Shown: positions 45,680 through 57,560, counted from the first letter of the stretch. The stretch is 64,000 bases of DNA from Liquidambar formosana (GCA_039720395.1 CM077827.1:21003117-21067116), one strand, 5' to 3'. Notes: generated by a model from the sequence alone, not told the origin. Made by a program: numbers and translations.

Positions 45680-47908
45680 AGAAGTGTATTTCTGACTTCA
45701 TTCAGGGGTGTGAGCTTCTGGATCCCCCTTTGGTGGGCGGGGACTTTACATGGTCTAATGGACACAGTTTTTCCAGACTGTACAGATTTATTTTCTTGTC
45801 CAACCGGCAAGAGAATTTCTCAAGATTGACCCATCATATCCTCCCTTGACTATGTTCAGACCATTCTCCCATCCTCCTAGATTTGGAAGGCATCTGGCAT
45901 CGTAGTGGTCCTTTTCTTTTTGAGAAAATTTGGTTGTTAGTGGATGGGTTTGAGGACTTGGTGAGCGGTTGGTGGCAGGCTTTTTAGGTTTTGGGGACTT
46001 TGAGTTTCGTGGTGGCTAGGAAGTTGAAAGAACTGAAGAAGACACTAATTGAGTAGAATTGTGAGGTTTTTGGTTGGTTGGATTTGATAAATGCCAAAAT
46101 CTTAGAAGATATCCTGGCTTGGGATCTTCAAGAAGAGGATAGGGGTTTGTAGAGCGGAAGCCAAGAAAGAATTTTCCACATTAGTTGATTGGGAAAAGAT
46201 TTTTTGGACACATAAATCAAGAGAGCTTTGGCTTAAGGAGGTGGACAGGAACACCAAATACTTTCATAGGATGGAAAATGCTCACAGAAGGCGGAATTTC
46301 GTTGGCAAATTGGAGGTAGAGGGGGTGAGTTGCAAGGAAGAAAGAGATGTTGTCGATAGTATAGTTAGTTTCTATGAGAATCTCTTCTCGGAGGAGGTTA
46401 CTTATAGACCCCTCATGGATGAGTTGGAGTTTAGGTCCATTTCAGAGGACAATGCCATGTGGTTGGAGAGGCGTTGGGATGAGGAGGAGGTGCTAGAGGC
46501 TATTCGAGGCCTTAGTGGCGACAAAGCCCCAAGGCCAGGCGGTTTTACTTTAGCCTTCTTTCAGAAATGTTGGAGGGTGGTGAGGGAGAAGGTGATGAGG
46601 ATGATGGATGAGTTTCACACATTGGGGTAGTTTGAGAGGAGCATTAACGCCACTTTCATGATGCTGATTCAAAAGAAGGAGAATGCTACTAATATTCGAG
46701 ATTTCAGGCCTATTAGTTTGATTGGTAGTGTTTATAAGATCATTGCACGCTTCTTGGCAGACATGTTGAAAAAGTTGGTGGGGAAGGTGGTCGGGCACTG
46801 GCAGAATGCTTTCGTTGGGGGCGGACAGATTTTGGACATTGCGTTAAGCACCAACAAATGCATTTACTCGCACATTCACAGTAGGTAGCCTGGGTTGAAT
46901 TGTAAGATGGATTTGGAAAAAACATACGACCATGTTAATTGGAATTTCCTTTTTTACCTCCTTGAGCTGATGGGTTTTGGGGTGATATGGTTCAGTTTGT
47001 GTGGGGTTTGCCGGGTTGCTCCATGTGATGGCAAGTGCATGTTTGAGGTCTCCTTAGAGGCTTGAGAGGTTGGAGAGAGGCAAGGTTCTATGGTCTTGTG
47101 CAGTATTAGCCATTTTTAAGAGTATTTTTGTTGGAGAGAAATGCTTGAATTTTTTAGGTCAGAAAGGTTTGCTTAGAGACTATTTGGGATAGAGTCAGTT
47201 TCCTTGCATCTTTACGGGCCTTGGTCACTAAGGAGTTTGAGGACTTTGAGGGTATTCCTCTCGGGGTTATTACTATGGATTGGATTGCCATATGCTTTCT
47301 CCCAACTAGCAGAGGAAGGTATTGCGCCAATGATGGAGTTGTGCGCACTTTTGGAGCACTTAAGAGAGGCCTCAAGAATGTATTATCTTGGATTAGAGTA
47401 AAAAAAAGATGCTTCTAATGTCATAGGATTTCTCAGAGATGATAGAGTAAGGGCATGGAGATTTGCAAGACTCATTAGGGCAATTCTTGTTTTCCCACTG
47501 CCGGGGGGTTGGTATTCAGTCCAATTGGTTGGCAAGGGAGGCTAATGGGGAGACAGATGAGTTGGCCAAGAGGGGTGCTTCTACACTTCAGTCTTTTGCA
47601 GGAACATTTCTTCCTCTTTGAGGCATGTCTTATTTGTTTCTTTACTCGCATAGGGCTTGTATAACACTGGGTTAAGCATTGGGTACAAATTTGCATCTAT
47701 TTTTGGTATAGATTTTGGTATAATTTATGTCAGCAGACTTGATCACCTGTGGGCATACTTCTGGGCATTACTTTGGTTTCACAATTAGCTTTGTGCATGC
47801 TTTTTGTTTTATGTTTCTTTGTAGGAAATCTCTTACTTCCTTGATGGACTTTTATTTTTTGATTAATACAATTCTGTTTCTTATAAATAAAAAAATAAAT
47901 AAAAAAGG
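45680..47908 (+). mobile_element. LINE (L1-type), 5'-truncated and broken
   Basis: In order on the plus strand: the end of the endonuclease (PPLVGGDFTWSNG, then SDHSPILLDLEG, about 45715-45890), reverse transcriptase (RRRNFVGKLEVEG, AIRGLSGDKAPRPGGFTLAF at 46241-46630; KKENATNIRDFRPISLIGSVY and [13 protein letters not shown] after a frame change), a C-terminal piece near 47200-47300, the end of the RNase H domain (NWLAREANGETDELAKRGA, about 47520-47580) and an A-rich tail AAATAAAAAAATAAATAAAAAAGG. Stops, frameshifts and an internal deletion of most of the reverse transcriptase make it dead. It lies in the sense of the host gene. Confidence 0.88.
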
Positions 47909-48119
47909 ATAAAAAGGAGATATCCGAAAGTATGGTTATTTAGAAAATAAAGCATAAATCATTACGTGCATGTTGGAGCAATGAAATATGTAAAATCTAT
48001 GGTTCAGTACAAAAAAAATGGAAGAAAAGGTTCCTTTCTTCATTAGAAGTTAGAAAAAAATATAAGTATCTCCATATACTAGACGCTCGCTAATAAGTAC
48101 CAAAACTGGTTAAGGGGTC

Positions 48120-48625
48120 ATTATTGATATGGATCATCTGGACTAACTAGAAAAGTACAATCTATAAATCCAGCATGGGGCATGGAAGGTTTTGATCCTT
48201 GGGTAGTAAAAAAATGTGGGATGCTGTATTTCCAGGATTGGATCTCATATTCGAATGATCATTGTAATCGTAAGAAAGTAGGTCTTTTTGGCTATGGGTC
48301 TAGCAGTCGATCTGTTAAAGAATACATGACATTAATGCATAATTGAATTGAATATGCAATTCCCAACCAATATCTGCCATAAAAGGACCAAGCCATAACA
48401 AATGAGAAGCTATACGACTCAATTCCAACATAATTACTCTGATATAGCTGGCTTGTTCGTAGACAAAGCAGATTTGGAATTGTCTTTCATTCCAAGGCAT
48501 AACTTGTATCCATGCGCTTCATATTCCCCTGGAGTTCGCTCCCAGAAATACAGCCATCCCTACCCCCTCACGTCAATCCCACAAGCCTCTTATCCATTCT
48601 CATTCGATCACGGCGGGGGAGCACA
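48120..48625. other. Nuclear insert of plastid DNA (mosaic)
   Basis: Three plastid pieces that are far apart in the plastome lie side by side. (i) A psbB (CP47) fragment, plus strand, about 48131-48206, reading [20 protein letters not shown] against [20 protein letters not shown]. (ii) An ndhH fragment, minus strand, about 48367-48451, reading [20 protein letters not shown] then LGPFMADIG. (iii) The rRNA-operon promoter, minus strand, 48501-48622. Sequence between the pieces is not recognised. The mosaic order suggests joining of fragments before or during nuclear integration, or passage through the mitochondrion. No function is expected in the nucleus. Confidence 0.8.
48501..48622 (-). promoter_or_regulatory. 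Displaced plastid rRNA-operon promoter (Prrn) copy
   Basis: On the minus strand this matches the 16S rRNA promoter region as I remember it: GCTCCCCCGCCGTGATCG, ATGAGAATGGATAAGAGGC, GGGATTGACGTGAGGGGG and TTTCTGGGAGCGAACTCC. The -35 box TTGACG (48571-48576) is intact, with 18 bases to a -10 of TGTATT (48547-48552), where the plastid has TATATT. It is a relic: nuclear RNA polymerases do not read sigma70-type promoters. Confidence 0.85.
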
Positions 48626-49395
48626 TTCACATAGTTGATGCTCTCCTGGAATGGAACTGTTGTAACTAGATAGTTCTGCTAGGGATAGAATACAAAACAA
48701 AATTCCCTTTCTCGTTTTGTTTCCATTTTTTAATGATTCATCTCTCTTTGGAAAAACTTCATTTGAAATGATGTGGTAGAAAGCAACGTGCACGTATGAT
48801 TTCTATGTTAAATAGTTACTAATATCCTCAAAGAATTAACTAATATGAATAAACTGAACACAGTCTTCCTCTTAACCATCCAAAGTTTATCTTATCAACC
48901 CACTAACATGATATTATAAGATTTTAGAATCTTAGAAAATATTTCTGACATAATTCTATTGTACTTTTGGTTCATTCTCTTCTCTTCTCTACCTTTAGTT
49001 TTTGTGCATGGGTGGGATGGGGTGGTTATAGAATTATGCCATGAGTGTATACAAATAATATAGGGTGTAGCTATATACTATTTTCTCATGAAAAATGTCA
49101 ATAAGGTATCTATTGATATATCCTGTTATCCATGAAGAACTGTTTTTTATTACTTGATTGGAGTACTGGGGGCTATAAATCTAAATGGGACCCTGTTAAT
49201 GCCCATATGTGTCAATGCCAGCCAATACTTCTACTAGTAACTTGATAAAGTAATGATCATAGTTATTAAATCCAAAATAAATCATGAAACCATAAAAGAT
49301 TTTATCTATAATGGAATCAATCATGAGGTTCATCATTTATGATGATTGTCTACATTTAAGAATGAATACAAAAATGTATATGACGATATCAAAGC

Positions 49396-49397
<2 letters not shown>

Positions 49398-49459
<62 letters not shown>
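49398..49459. repeat. (AT)n microsatellite
   Basis: About 30 AT units inside intron 1. Confidence 0.9.
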
Positions 49460-49461
<2 letters not shown>

Positions 49462-49975
49462 CAAGATCTCAATTTGACATCAATATTAACCTAAAACATC
49501 ACTTTCACAATGTCAGATTATCTTATATGAAAACCTAATGTTGAACTTGAGAGAAGAGGAAGGAGGGAGGGGGGGGGGGGGTGCGCGCTGAGGAAGGCAT
49601 CATTGATGAGAAAATTGTTAAGGAAGTTGATTATGTTATCGTTAGTTCAAAACTTTGTCTTGTCAAAACAAAGCATGAGAATTTAATTCATCAATCTAGA
49701 ATTCCAAAATTTCACTAAAAAAAGAAATAAATATATATATAAATTTCAACTAGATTAATTATTTAAAAATATCAATGTTGTATTATATTGGTTTTTTTTT
49801 TTTTTTTTTTTTTTTTAAATATCTAAAACTCCAATTCTAATTCATATTTTGTGATACTAAATTATTAATTCTAGCTTCTTGAAGTTTCATACTTACATAC
49901 CATACTATACTCACATAAGCATAAAATGAATGAAATAATTTATTATTTTAGGACTCTTACGTAAGTTGAACTTAT

Positions 49976-51639
49976 TGTTAGGAATTGAAGTAGAGAAAAA
50001 TAGAATGCAAAATATAACGAATAACAAAATTTTCATTTGATTCCTTAAGCCCATGAATTTGATTGTGGTTCAATACAAAACATAAAACCCTAACTAGAAG
50101 AAGGGGTTTAGAACTTACAGTAGGTCCTTAAGATGATTGATTGATTCTTGAACAAACAGCAACAAGCAGTACAAGTGTCCTGTCTCCATGGTATCCACAC
50201 CAAGCAAAAGCCTTCAAGTTGTTTTCTAGTTCTCCTTAGGGTTTGCTAGAATAAGAGAAGAAGAAGAAGAGAGAGAGAGAGAGAGAGAGGCTTCCTCTAA
50301 TTTCCAGCCAAGGGAGGAGAGTGTATTGTAGTGTGACAAGCATACGCTAGTGTGCTATATATAGCCACACCAATAGGGCCAGCCAAAGGGGGGATTCCCA
50401 CTTTATGTGGGATTTGCAATTTCCACAAATTGCACATTAACCTCTCCAAATTACATCTAATGCAAGTGTGGCCCTAAAGAATTTTTCTCAATACACTATT
50501 GCCCTTTCTCTTACAACTTTAAAGTCCTTCTTCACTTATTGGTGTGTGACCCATTGGGTTCACAACATCTAGTAGTAGGTAATGGCACAAGGAATACCCA
50601 ATGAAACACTTTCCATTAAGGGTTTAATTGGAACACCTTCCAATTCCCTAATTGATTATAACTAACTTATATCAATTAGAGCTTTTACTAACCGTGAGTA
50701 ACATCTGTCAATGGCTCATGGTGTGGTCCTAAATGAGGTGAATAATAGCATACAAAGAACCTTTCAGTTATAGTTAAGGTTACAATTACATCCTTCCATC
50801 ATACACAATGTCTCTGATTAAACCAATAGGACATAGAAGTCTGTTAAGTTCCTAGTTCAATACTTTTATATTCATTTACAAATATCAAGTGATTGATGCA
50901 CCATGAAAACTCCTTTTCATAGTCATCCTACCATAGCCATGGACTTTCATGAGTTATATTAGTAAATGCTATGTGAGACATTCTCTTCCTTTACTGAGAG
51001 TGATAGATTCCTTGTTGATCACTCGCATGCCTTCACACATGAAGTAGTACGGTCAATGAACACCTTTGTAAACCCCCATCGGGATATACAGTTAGTGCTA
51101 TCAAACTTCTAAAGCTCCATGCATAAGACAATCATGGTGTCTCAGGTTTAAGGATTACTTGTACCACTGCAACTATAAGAAAATGATTGACAAGCAGGTA
51201 AAACTCCATTTAGTTTATCTCAAAATACTTTGGTCACATTCAGTGTACCTGTTTATATTAACAAGCACCCACATGTTGGTTTGAGTGTCTTCTACATAAA
51301 TAGCTTGAGACTAGCTATCCTCCTATAGATCCAACCTAACATGTGCTAGTCCTATGGTACATTATTGTCCATCATAATGAACTTTCAACTAGGAATGATT
51401 TAGGAGTTTAGTACAGAGATATATTTACAGTCTCACAATCACAACTCTTTGTGATTTTATATTCTCAACTTTAACTCTATGTATATATTATGCAAATATA
51501 AAGAATAGAATAAACATGATATAATAAAGCCCTTTATTAAATTAATAATAAATGTGACATACAATAAATGAAATCCTATGATTATTCTTTATCCCTAAAG
51601 CATCATCTTTATGATTGGTTGTAGGGCATACAACTAACA
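49976..51639 (-). mobile_element. Copia-type solo LTR, minus strand
   Basis: Read on the minus strand it starts TGTTAGTTGTATGCCCTACA at 51639 and ends CAATTCCTAACA at 49976, flanked by perfect 5-bp TSDs CTTAT (49971-49975 and 51640-51644). The CCCTACAACCAATCATAAAG and TTAATAAAGGGCTTTATTAT phrases are ones I associate with Copia LTRs of the Angela/Tork type. Length 1664 bp. No internal retrotransposon sequence, so it is a solo LTR. A GA-rich leader lies near 50255-50290. Confidence 0.87.
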
Positions 51640-51857
51640 CTTATAGCTGTAATGATTTACAATTCCTTGAACACCAGAAATTGCATGTATGTTTGGTTTG
51701 GATACGGAAATTGAAACTAAATCATTGGAAAATAGCCAATCAACTTACCATCAAAGAATAGCTAAAGATACTCAATTGCCTCACTAATTTCTCACAGTTT
51801 TATAAAACCATTGTTGCAGGATCTTCATTTTAAAGGCATTAGCGTTTAAATATATAC

Positions 51858-52172
51858 TGTTGGGATGTATTTCATCCCACATTGCCTTATATGGGGTTTG
51901 ATATTGTTTCATATACCTGTTTGGGCCTTCCAACTTAACAGCTTAGGCTTTTAGGTTGGAAATTTAACATGGGCTCCAAGCCTCTCATTCTTGTGGCTTG
52001 TTTGTGAGCCCATCTTTGTTGTTCATGTGATTGACCTATTCTTGTCTTGTTAAGCCTGCACATTGATGGGGAGTGTTGGGAAGTCCTGCATCGCCCAAAT
52101 ATTGGGTGTGATATGACTTCATAGACTTGTTTGGGCCTTCCACCAAACAACCTAGGCTTTGGAAACATAACA
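51858..52172 (+). mobile_element. Very small TRIM retrotransposon (315 bp)
   Basis: LTR 51858-51969 (TGTTGGGATG to TTTAACA), internal region of 104 bp, LTR 52074-52172 (TGTTGGGAAG to CATAACA). TGGGCTCCAAGCC at 51970 sits where the primer-binding site belongs and keeps the ends of TGGTATCAGAGCC. GATGGGGAG (52065-52073), a polypurine tract, abuts the 3' LTR. The LTRs share TTTGGGCCTTCCA and CTAGGCTTT-like blocks but are clearly diverged. Flanks TATAC and TATAA match at 4 of 5 bases. It lies about 380 bases before the exon 2 acceptor. Confidence 0.75.
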
Positions 52173-52207
52173 TATAAAGATATACATACATACATACATA
52201 CATATAT

Positions 52208-52258
<51 letters not shown>
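52208..52258. repeat. (AT)n microsatellite
   Basis: About 25 AT units, preceded by CATA repeats (52182-52206), directly after the small TRIM. Confidence 0.9.
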
Positions 52259-52261
<3 letters not shown>

Positions 52262-52551
52262 CAAATGATCATGATCATGACCATGGTGTAAAGTATTTTG
52301 AAACCCTTTCAGAAGTTATTTATACAATTATTCAGATACAATGTCTAGTTATTCATTTCCAGGATTTAAACCTTTTGCTATTGAATAATCACTAAAGTTC
52401 CATATGGTTATTTATTTAAATGTTCTTAGGTGTTGGCTATATCATGATTTCATATTTTGGAAGTACTCAATGCAATACTTCCCCCCCCCCCCCCCCCCCA
52501 AATTTTTTCTGCTTTCCCATATTATTCTAAAATAAATTATATTCGTGGCAG

Positions 52552-54117
52552 GTCCAGTTGGAAGTATAACCTCTGAGACTCTGAAGATTCTTAACTTATC
52601 TTCAAACAAGCTGTCGGGATCCTTGCCTGCCAAGGTAGGCCACTGTGCCATCATAGATCTAAGTAAAAATCTACTTTCAGGGAACCTGTCCAGAATCCAG
52701 AGTTGGGGGAATTATGTGGAAATTATTCAATTAAGTTCCAACTCATTGACAGGAACCTTGCCAAACCAAACTTCTCAATTCTTGAGGCTGACTTCATTCA
52801 AGATGTCCAACAACTCGATAGTGGGGGTTCTCCCTCCCGTGTTAGGTACATATCCAGAACTAAAAGTCATTGATTTTAGCCTCAACCAACTTAATGGGCT
52901 CCTTCTTCCAAGTTTTTTCACTTCAACAAGATTGACTGATCTTAATCTGTCGGGCAACAACTTTACTGGTCCCATACCTCTTCAGATATCCCCAGATACT
53001 CCATCCACTGATTCCACCCAAAATTCCAGCCTGGCATCTCTTGATCTTTCATATAACTCATTAAGTGGCCATTTGCCCCCGGAAATCAGTAATTTCCATA
53101 ACCTGGTATATCTCAACCTGTGTAACAATCATTTTGAAGGTAGCATCCCTGATGGCCTTCCAGATACACTGAAAGGTTTCAATGTGTCCTATAATAATCT
53201 CTCTGGGATTGTGCCTGAGAACTTAAGGAGGTTTCCTAATTCATCATTCCATCCAGGAAATTCCTTACTGGTTTTCCCTTATTCACCCCCATCACCAGGA
53301 GATGTTCCGGACCTCACCTTGAAGGAGCATGGATCCCACATGAAACCTGCTACTAGGCCTGCTTTAATTGCAGGTTTGGTTGGTGTTGCTGCTATTATAG
53401 CACTTTTATCCTTTATGATCTATTACAAAGACCATTGGCAGAAATGTAAGAGAAACAATGTTAGAAGAAATGGTGAAAGGAAAGGTGTTCACCAAGGGAG
53501 TTCTTCCGTTCTTCATAAATCATCTCTTCACAAAAACGTGGACCAATCAGTATCTTCATTCAGTTTCCCTCAAGATCATATATCATCACAAATGGGACCT
53601 GGATATGATCATGGGGGTAATTCATCAGTTGTAGGGAGGCTCAAAGATCTTGGTCACCCAGAATCATTAAGAAATGATGAAGGAATATCTTCCCCTATGT
53701 CTCTCTTGGCATCTTCAAATCCATCATCTTCTAAAAACCGACATTTATCTGAGAATCCTGGTGTGCTTAAGGTTTCTTCTCCAGATAAATTGGCAGGGGA
53801 TCTGCATCTGTTTGAAGGTTCCTTGGTGTTCACGGCAGAAGAACTTTCAAGCGCTCCAGCAGAACTTATTGGGAGGAGTTGTCATGGAATGTTATATAGA
53901 GCAGCACTTGATTCTGGTCATGTGTTGGCTGTGAAATGGTTAAGAGAGGGGATCGCAAAAGGAAAGAAGGAATTTGCTAGGGAAGCAAGGAAACTTGGGA
54001 ACATCAAACACCCAAATTTAGTTTCTTTGCAGGGTTATTATTGGGGCCCGAAGGACCATGAAAAGCTGATCATTTCAAATTTTGTCAATGCACCATGTTT
54101 GGCTTTCTATCTTCATG
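52552..54117 (+). CDS. LRR receptor-like kinase, exon 2 (LRRs, membrane span, kinase N-lobe)
   Basis: Residues 301-822. More leucine-rich repeats (for example LKILNLSSNKLSGSLPA, LASLDLSYNSLSGHLP) run to about residue 530, with FNVSYNNLSGIVPENLRRFP closing the ectodomain. A membrane span at about 570-592 (ALIAGLVGVAAIIALLSFMI) is followed by basic residues and a serine-rich juxtamembrane stretch. The kinase N-lobe starts near SAPAELIGRSCHGMLYRA. The ATP-site lysine is present in LAVKWL (K762), as is the helix-C glutamate in KEFAREARKLG. The exon starts after acceptor GTGGCAG (52551) and ends CTTCATG/GTAATATT at 54117, phase 1. Confidence 0.95.
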
Positions 54118-55349
54118 GTAATATTCTGATTTACCTGTGTTTTATTTCAATCATGCAACCTAAATTCGTGGATTTTTCCTCTTTGGAAATCTAGGTCTGA
54201 GGGTGATAGCCCATAGTGTGGGCCTCATATTTGACTGCTGGATAATAATTAAGCATCTGACCTATCAGGCCATTCAGGCAATAAAAACATAAATCAACCC
54301 AAAAATCTGGCTGATGATCAACTAATTAAATATAATAGGTAGATTCCACATAGTAACATGTCAATTGCACCATGCATTTATACCAAGAATCTGATTACAT
54401 TTCTATTTGCATGATGGTATTTTTTATTTTTTAGTTATGCAAACTCCCAAATCACCCCCTCCTTTCCACCAATATATATAAATGTCTACAGTAAGGATGC
54501 ATGATACTAGATATATATAATTAAATATATACTAATATGTCCATAAGTTGTATATACTATATATATATACACACACATATATATATATACAATATATATT
54601 TTGTGTTTTAGTATTTTCTAGTAATGTGCATGATATTAGTGTAGTCAAAGTGCAACCTTGTACCTTGCCTCATCGACTTATTGGCCAATAACCATAGTGA
54701 TCAATAACATATATTTAAACATTTCAATTGTCTTGAACTTTGTGGTTTATTTATGCATTTATTTATTTTAGCATATATCAGTAAGCTGTGTAAATCAGGT
54801 TGTCTTTATGAAGGCAAAGAAAAGTGAGTCTTTGTTTTGTAGTTTATGCATAATTCAAAATTTTGGAGCTTCAGAAATGAGCAACAACTAGTTTATATGC
54901 TATTGATATAGTGGATTTTAGATGTTTGATTTTATGGAGTATTATTCATTTGTTTTCATAAATTTTCATCCTTAACATTTTCATTGTCTTCAATGAATTA
55001 TTTACATGTTGAGGTGGCTGAAGTTTTGAATAAAATCAAAGTTTAAAATTTCAACCACCTTTTGATTGAGCTATTTGTCAAATTCCATAAAATATTGCTC
55101 TTTAAAAATCTAACATGCAGGTTAATATTTAAAGACACTTAGTGGCAGATAAGGAAAGTTGTCACGGCCCTTAGAAGTACATCTATCATGGGATAGATTG
55201 TTCTTTTAGATACCTTGTGGGTAATGGGGAGATGTCTTCTTTTTACTCTTTTCTGATCACTTGGGGCTTCAAATTCTTTCAAAATCTGACTGATTGCAAA
55301 TTTAAGGAGCTCTCTCTCTTTTCTCCTCATTCTAAATAGAGTGTATTTG

Positions 55350-57355
55350 TCTCCTAAAACATATAATAGGTGTCGGACCCTTCAATCTTCAGGCATATTT
55401 ACTTGTAATTCTTTTTCTCATTCTTTGATTGATAATCCTTAATTCTAAATTTCATCCCTTCTAAGATGATTTGTCAAATTAAAGCGCCTTCTAAAGTCAA
55501 AATTATAATGTGGCTTCTAGCTCAGAAGAAGCTTAACACCAATGATTTTCTCCAAGAAAGAATGCCTACTTCTTTCCTGTCTACAGACTGGTGCGTGTTG
55601 TGTAGAGAGCAGGGAGACAGCAGAAAATTTGTTCCTTCATTTTGCTATTACTAGGACTGATGGAGACATCAGAGAGTAGGGAGACTGGTGCGTGTTATGG
55701 CGAAGGCTATTTGTGAGGCTGGTTTGTCTTGGGTTGCTTCACATGATATCATGCATATGATGGAGATGAGTTCAGGACTTCAGAGGTCTTGGAAAAAGTA
55801 GAAGAGATAGACTATTAGAGGGTGGTACTATGTTGGCTATGATCTAGGTGATTTGAATGAAAAGAATATTTTAAGCCAAGTGAGAGGTTGAGGTTGCTTT
55901 GTGAGATAGAGTTCATTGTCTTGCTTCTTGTTGGACGCACAGCTTTGGCCCAGCACAACAACTAGCCTAACGGGTTTGTCCCTCTAGGCTTTAAGCCCAA
56001 AAGGCACCTCTCTAAGGAGGAGTGTCCAACGCTATCTTATAAGCCAATTTTAGGCGTCATCCAGATCCGATGTGGAAGGCCAGCATCCCCACTCGGCACA
56101 AGCATGACCTTGGCTCTGAAACCAATCAGGGGAGGAGGGAGAAGAGGAGAGAGAGGGGGGGGGGGGGGGGGAAGCGGGTCACTTGACCTTGCAGACCCTT
56201 TTTTGAAATTTATTTATTACTTTTGCTATACTGAGTTTTGAGATTTTACAAATTTGACCTTTTAGATTTTTTTTTTTGACCCTATACAATTTTATTTTGA
56301 CCCTTTTGGTTTATGAGTTTGATCCTTAATTAATTAAAATTAAATTTTTACCCCACCCACACTTGGAAACAAAAACATTTTTTTTTTTCCCCTCTTTTCT
56401 CCTAAACACTCATTGGTCCTCTCTCTCTTCTTTCTGTCTCATATTCTCAGACTACGATTCAATTAGGAATATTTTTTTTCAAAAATACTTATCATTAGTC
56501 TTGACCCTACAATAATAAATTTCTGGCTCTGCCTCTGATACCAATGTTAAGCACGGGCCAGTCCCCATCTCTAAGTATTGTCCACTTTGGCCCTGCACAA
56601 CAGCCGACCTCACGGGTTTGTCCCTCTGGTATTTAATCCCAAAAGGCTCCTCTCTAAGGAGGAGTGTCTAGCATGGTCTTGTAAGCCCATTCTAGGCCTC
56701 ATCTGATGTGGGATACCAACACTAGTTAATTCAAAGAGGCTGGAGGTCTGTTGTTTGTTTGCAGAAAGATCAGGTTAATCAAAGTGCTGTATGGAATCCT
56801 CTTACTTTACGCTTGGTGAAACTTAATTTTGATGAGTGGTCTTTAGAAAATCCAGATACTATTGGGGTTGGTGGGGAGCTTATTTTCTGCTATTATAAGT
56901 CACCTAGTAGTGGGGATGTGGTTAAGGCAAAACTCCTTAGTGTGTTAGAAGTCCTCCAAGAAGCATTGTTGTTGGGCTTGAGATGGCTTCTTGGAGAATG
57001 TGACTCTTTAATGATTGTGGGTAGGTGGAGAGAGGAAAAGGACTTGTTGGAGATGAGCATTTCATTTGGCAGATTATTAAATGTATGGAGGGGATGGATG
57101 TAGTCTTAAATCTGGGCAAAAAGAGGCTGAATGTTCATCATAGTGGGTAGCAACCACAGGAAATCATTATAGAGTGCCCTTTTTCCCTTCTAGACCTGGT
57201 TCTTCTGTGTTCTTTTGTTTATGGTTTGGCAGTATTTTTCTTCTGCTAGTGTGGTTTTTCTTTAGGTGTTTTCTGCTCCATAGTGGACTTCTTGTCCTCC
57301 TTGTAATCTCGTTATTTTAATAAAATTTGTTGTTTCTGATCCAAATAAAATAAAA
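55350..57355 (+). mobile_element. LINE 3' part, split by a TRIM
   Basis: A zinc-binding reverse-transcriptase tail domain (zf-RVT) is read at 55466-55654: ICQIKAPSKVKIIMWLLAQ, then KKLNTNDFLQERMP, STDWCVLCREQGDS. An RNase H-like domain follows at 56759-57103 (LVKLNFDEWSLENPDTIGVG, GECDSLMIV). A 3' tail with TTTTAATAAAATTTGTTGTT and an A-rich end closes it near 57355. The 55929-56721 TRIM separates the two domains. The usual HC residues after the CVLC motif are degraded. Non-functional. The 5' boundary is uncertain. Confidence 0.78.
55929..56721 (-). mobile_element. TRIM retrotransposon, minus strand, with insertion
   Basis: Two similar blocks, 55929-56085 and 56545-56721, share GGCCC(A/T)GCACAACA, ACGGGTTTGTCCCTCT, CCTCTCTAAGGAGGAGTGTC and GATGTGG. 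TCCCCACTC at 56086 is a polypurine tract complement. GCCTCTGATACCA (56531-56543) is the complement of a Met-tRNA primer site, one base before the right LTR (TGTTAAGCACGG). The left LTR lacks about 30 bases at its start. A second GGCTCTGAAACCA at 56114-56126 and a G-rich, unrelated 400-bp middle part suggest a later insertion inside the TRIM. Confidence 0.7.
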
Positions 57356-57560
57356 TGGCTTCTGCAGTTTGATAATCCAATGAAGCATGAATAGTGGATA
57401 TAACATTATTTGTTGACTCCTGTTAACTCCTTGGTCAAAAGAGACCCATCAGTTGAACATAAGTATGTAACTATGACAAAGGACAGCTTGTTCTAAATAT
57501 TTTTTCGCTTCATCCCAGTATGTGATACAAGTCTTTTTGCATGCTTTCTGTCTTTTGCAG

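Larger units (their letters stand above)
44885..52551 (+). other. Intron 1 of the receptor kinase gene (7667 bp)
   Basis: Donor AAG/GTATTT, acceptor ATTCGTGGCAG, phase 1. It is long because of insertions: a LINE (45680-47908), plastid DNA (48120-48625), a Copia solo LTR (49976-51639) and a TRIM (51858-52172), with GT and AT microsatellites and poly(T), poly(G) and poly(C) tracts. A C run of about 18 (52483-52500) lies 50 bases before the acceptor. Confidence 0.88.
54118..57560 (+). other. Intron 2 of the receptor kinase gene (3443 bp)
   Basis: Donor CATG/GTAATATT, acceptor GTCTTTTGCAG, phase 1. Its 3' half is a LINE remnant interrupted by a TRIM element. Homologous genes have an intron at a similar place in the kinase domain. 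Confidence 0.88.

Noticed and set aside
52483..52550. Broken splice acceptor of exon 2 because of the C run
   Set aside because: The acceptor ATTCGTGGCAG itself is intact, and the exon 1/exon 2 join is in frame with family homology across it.
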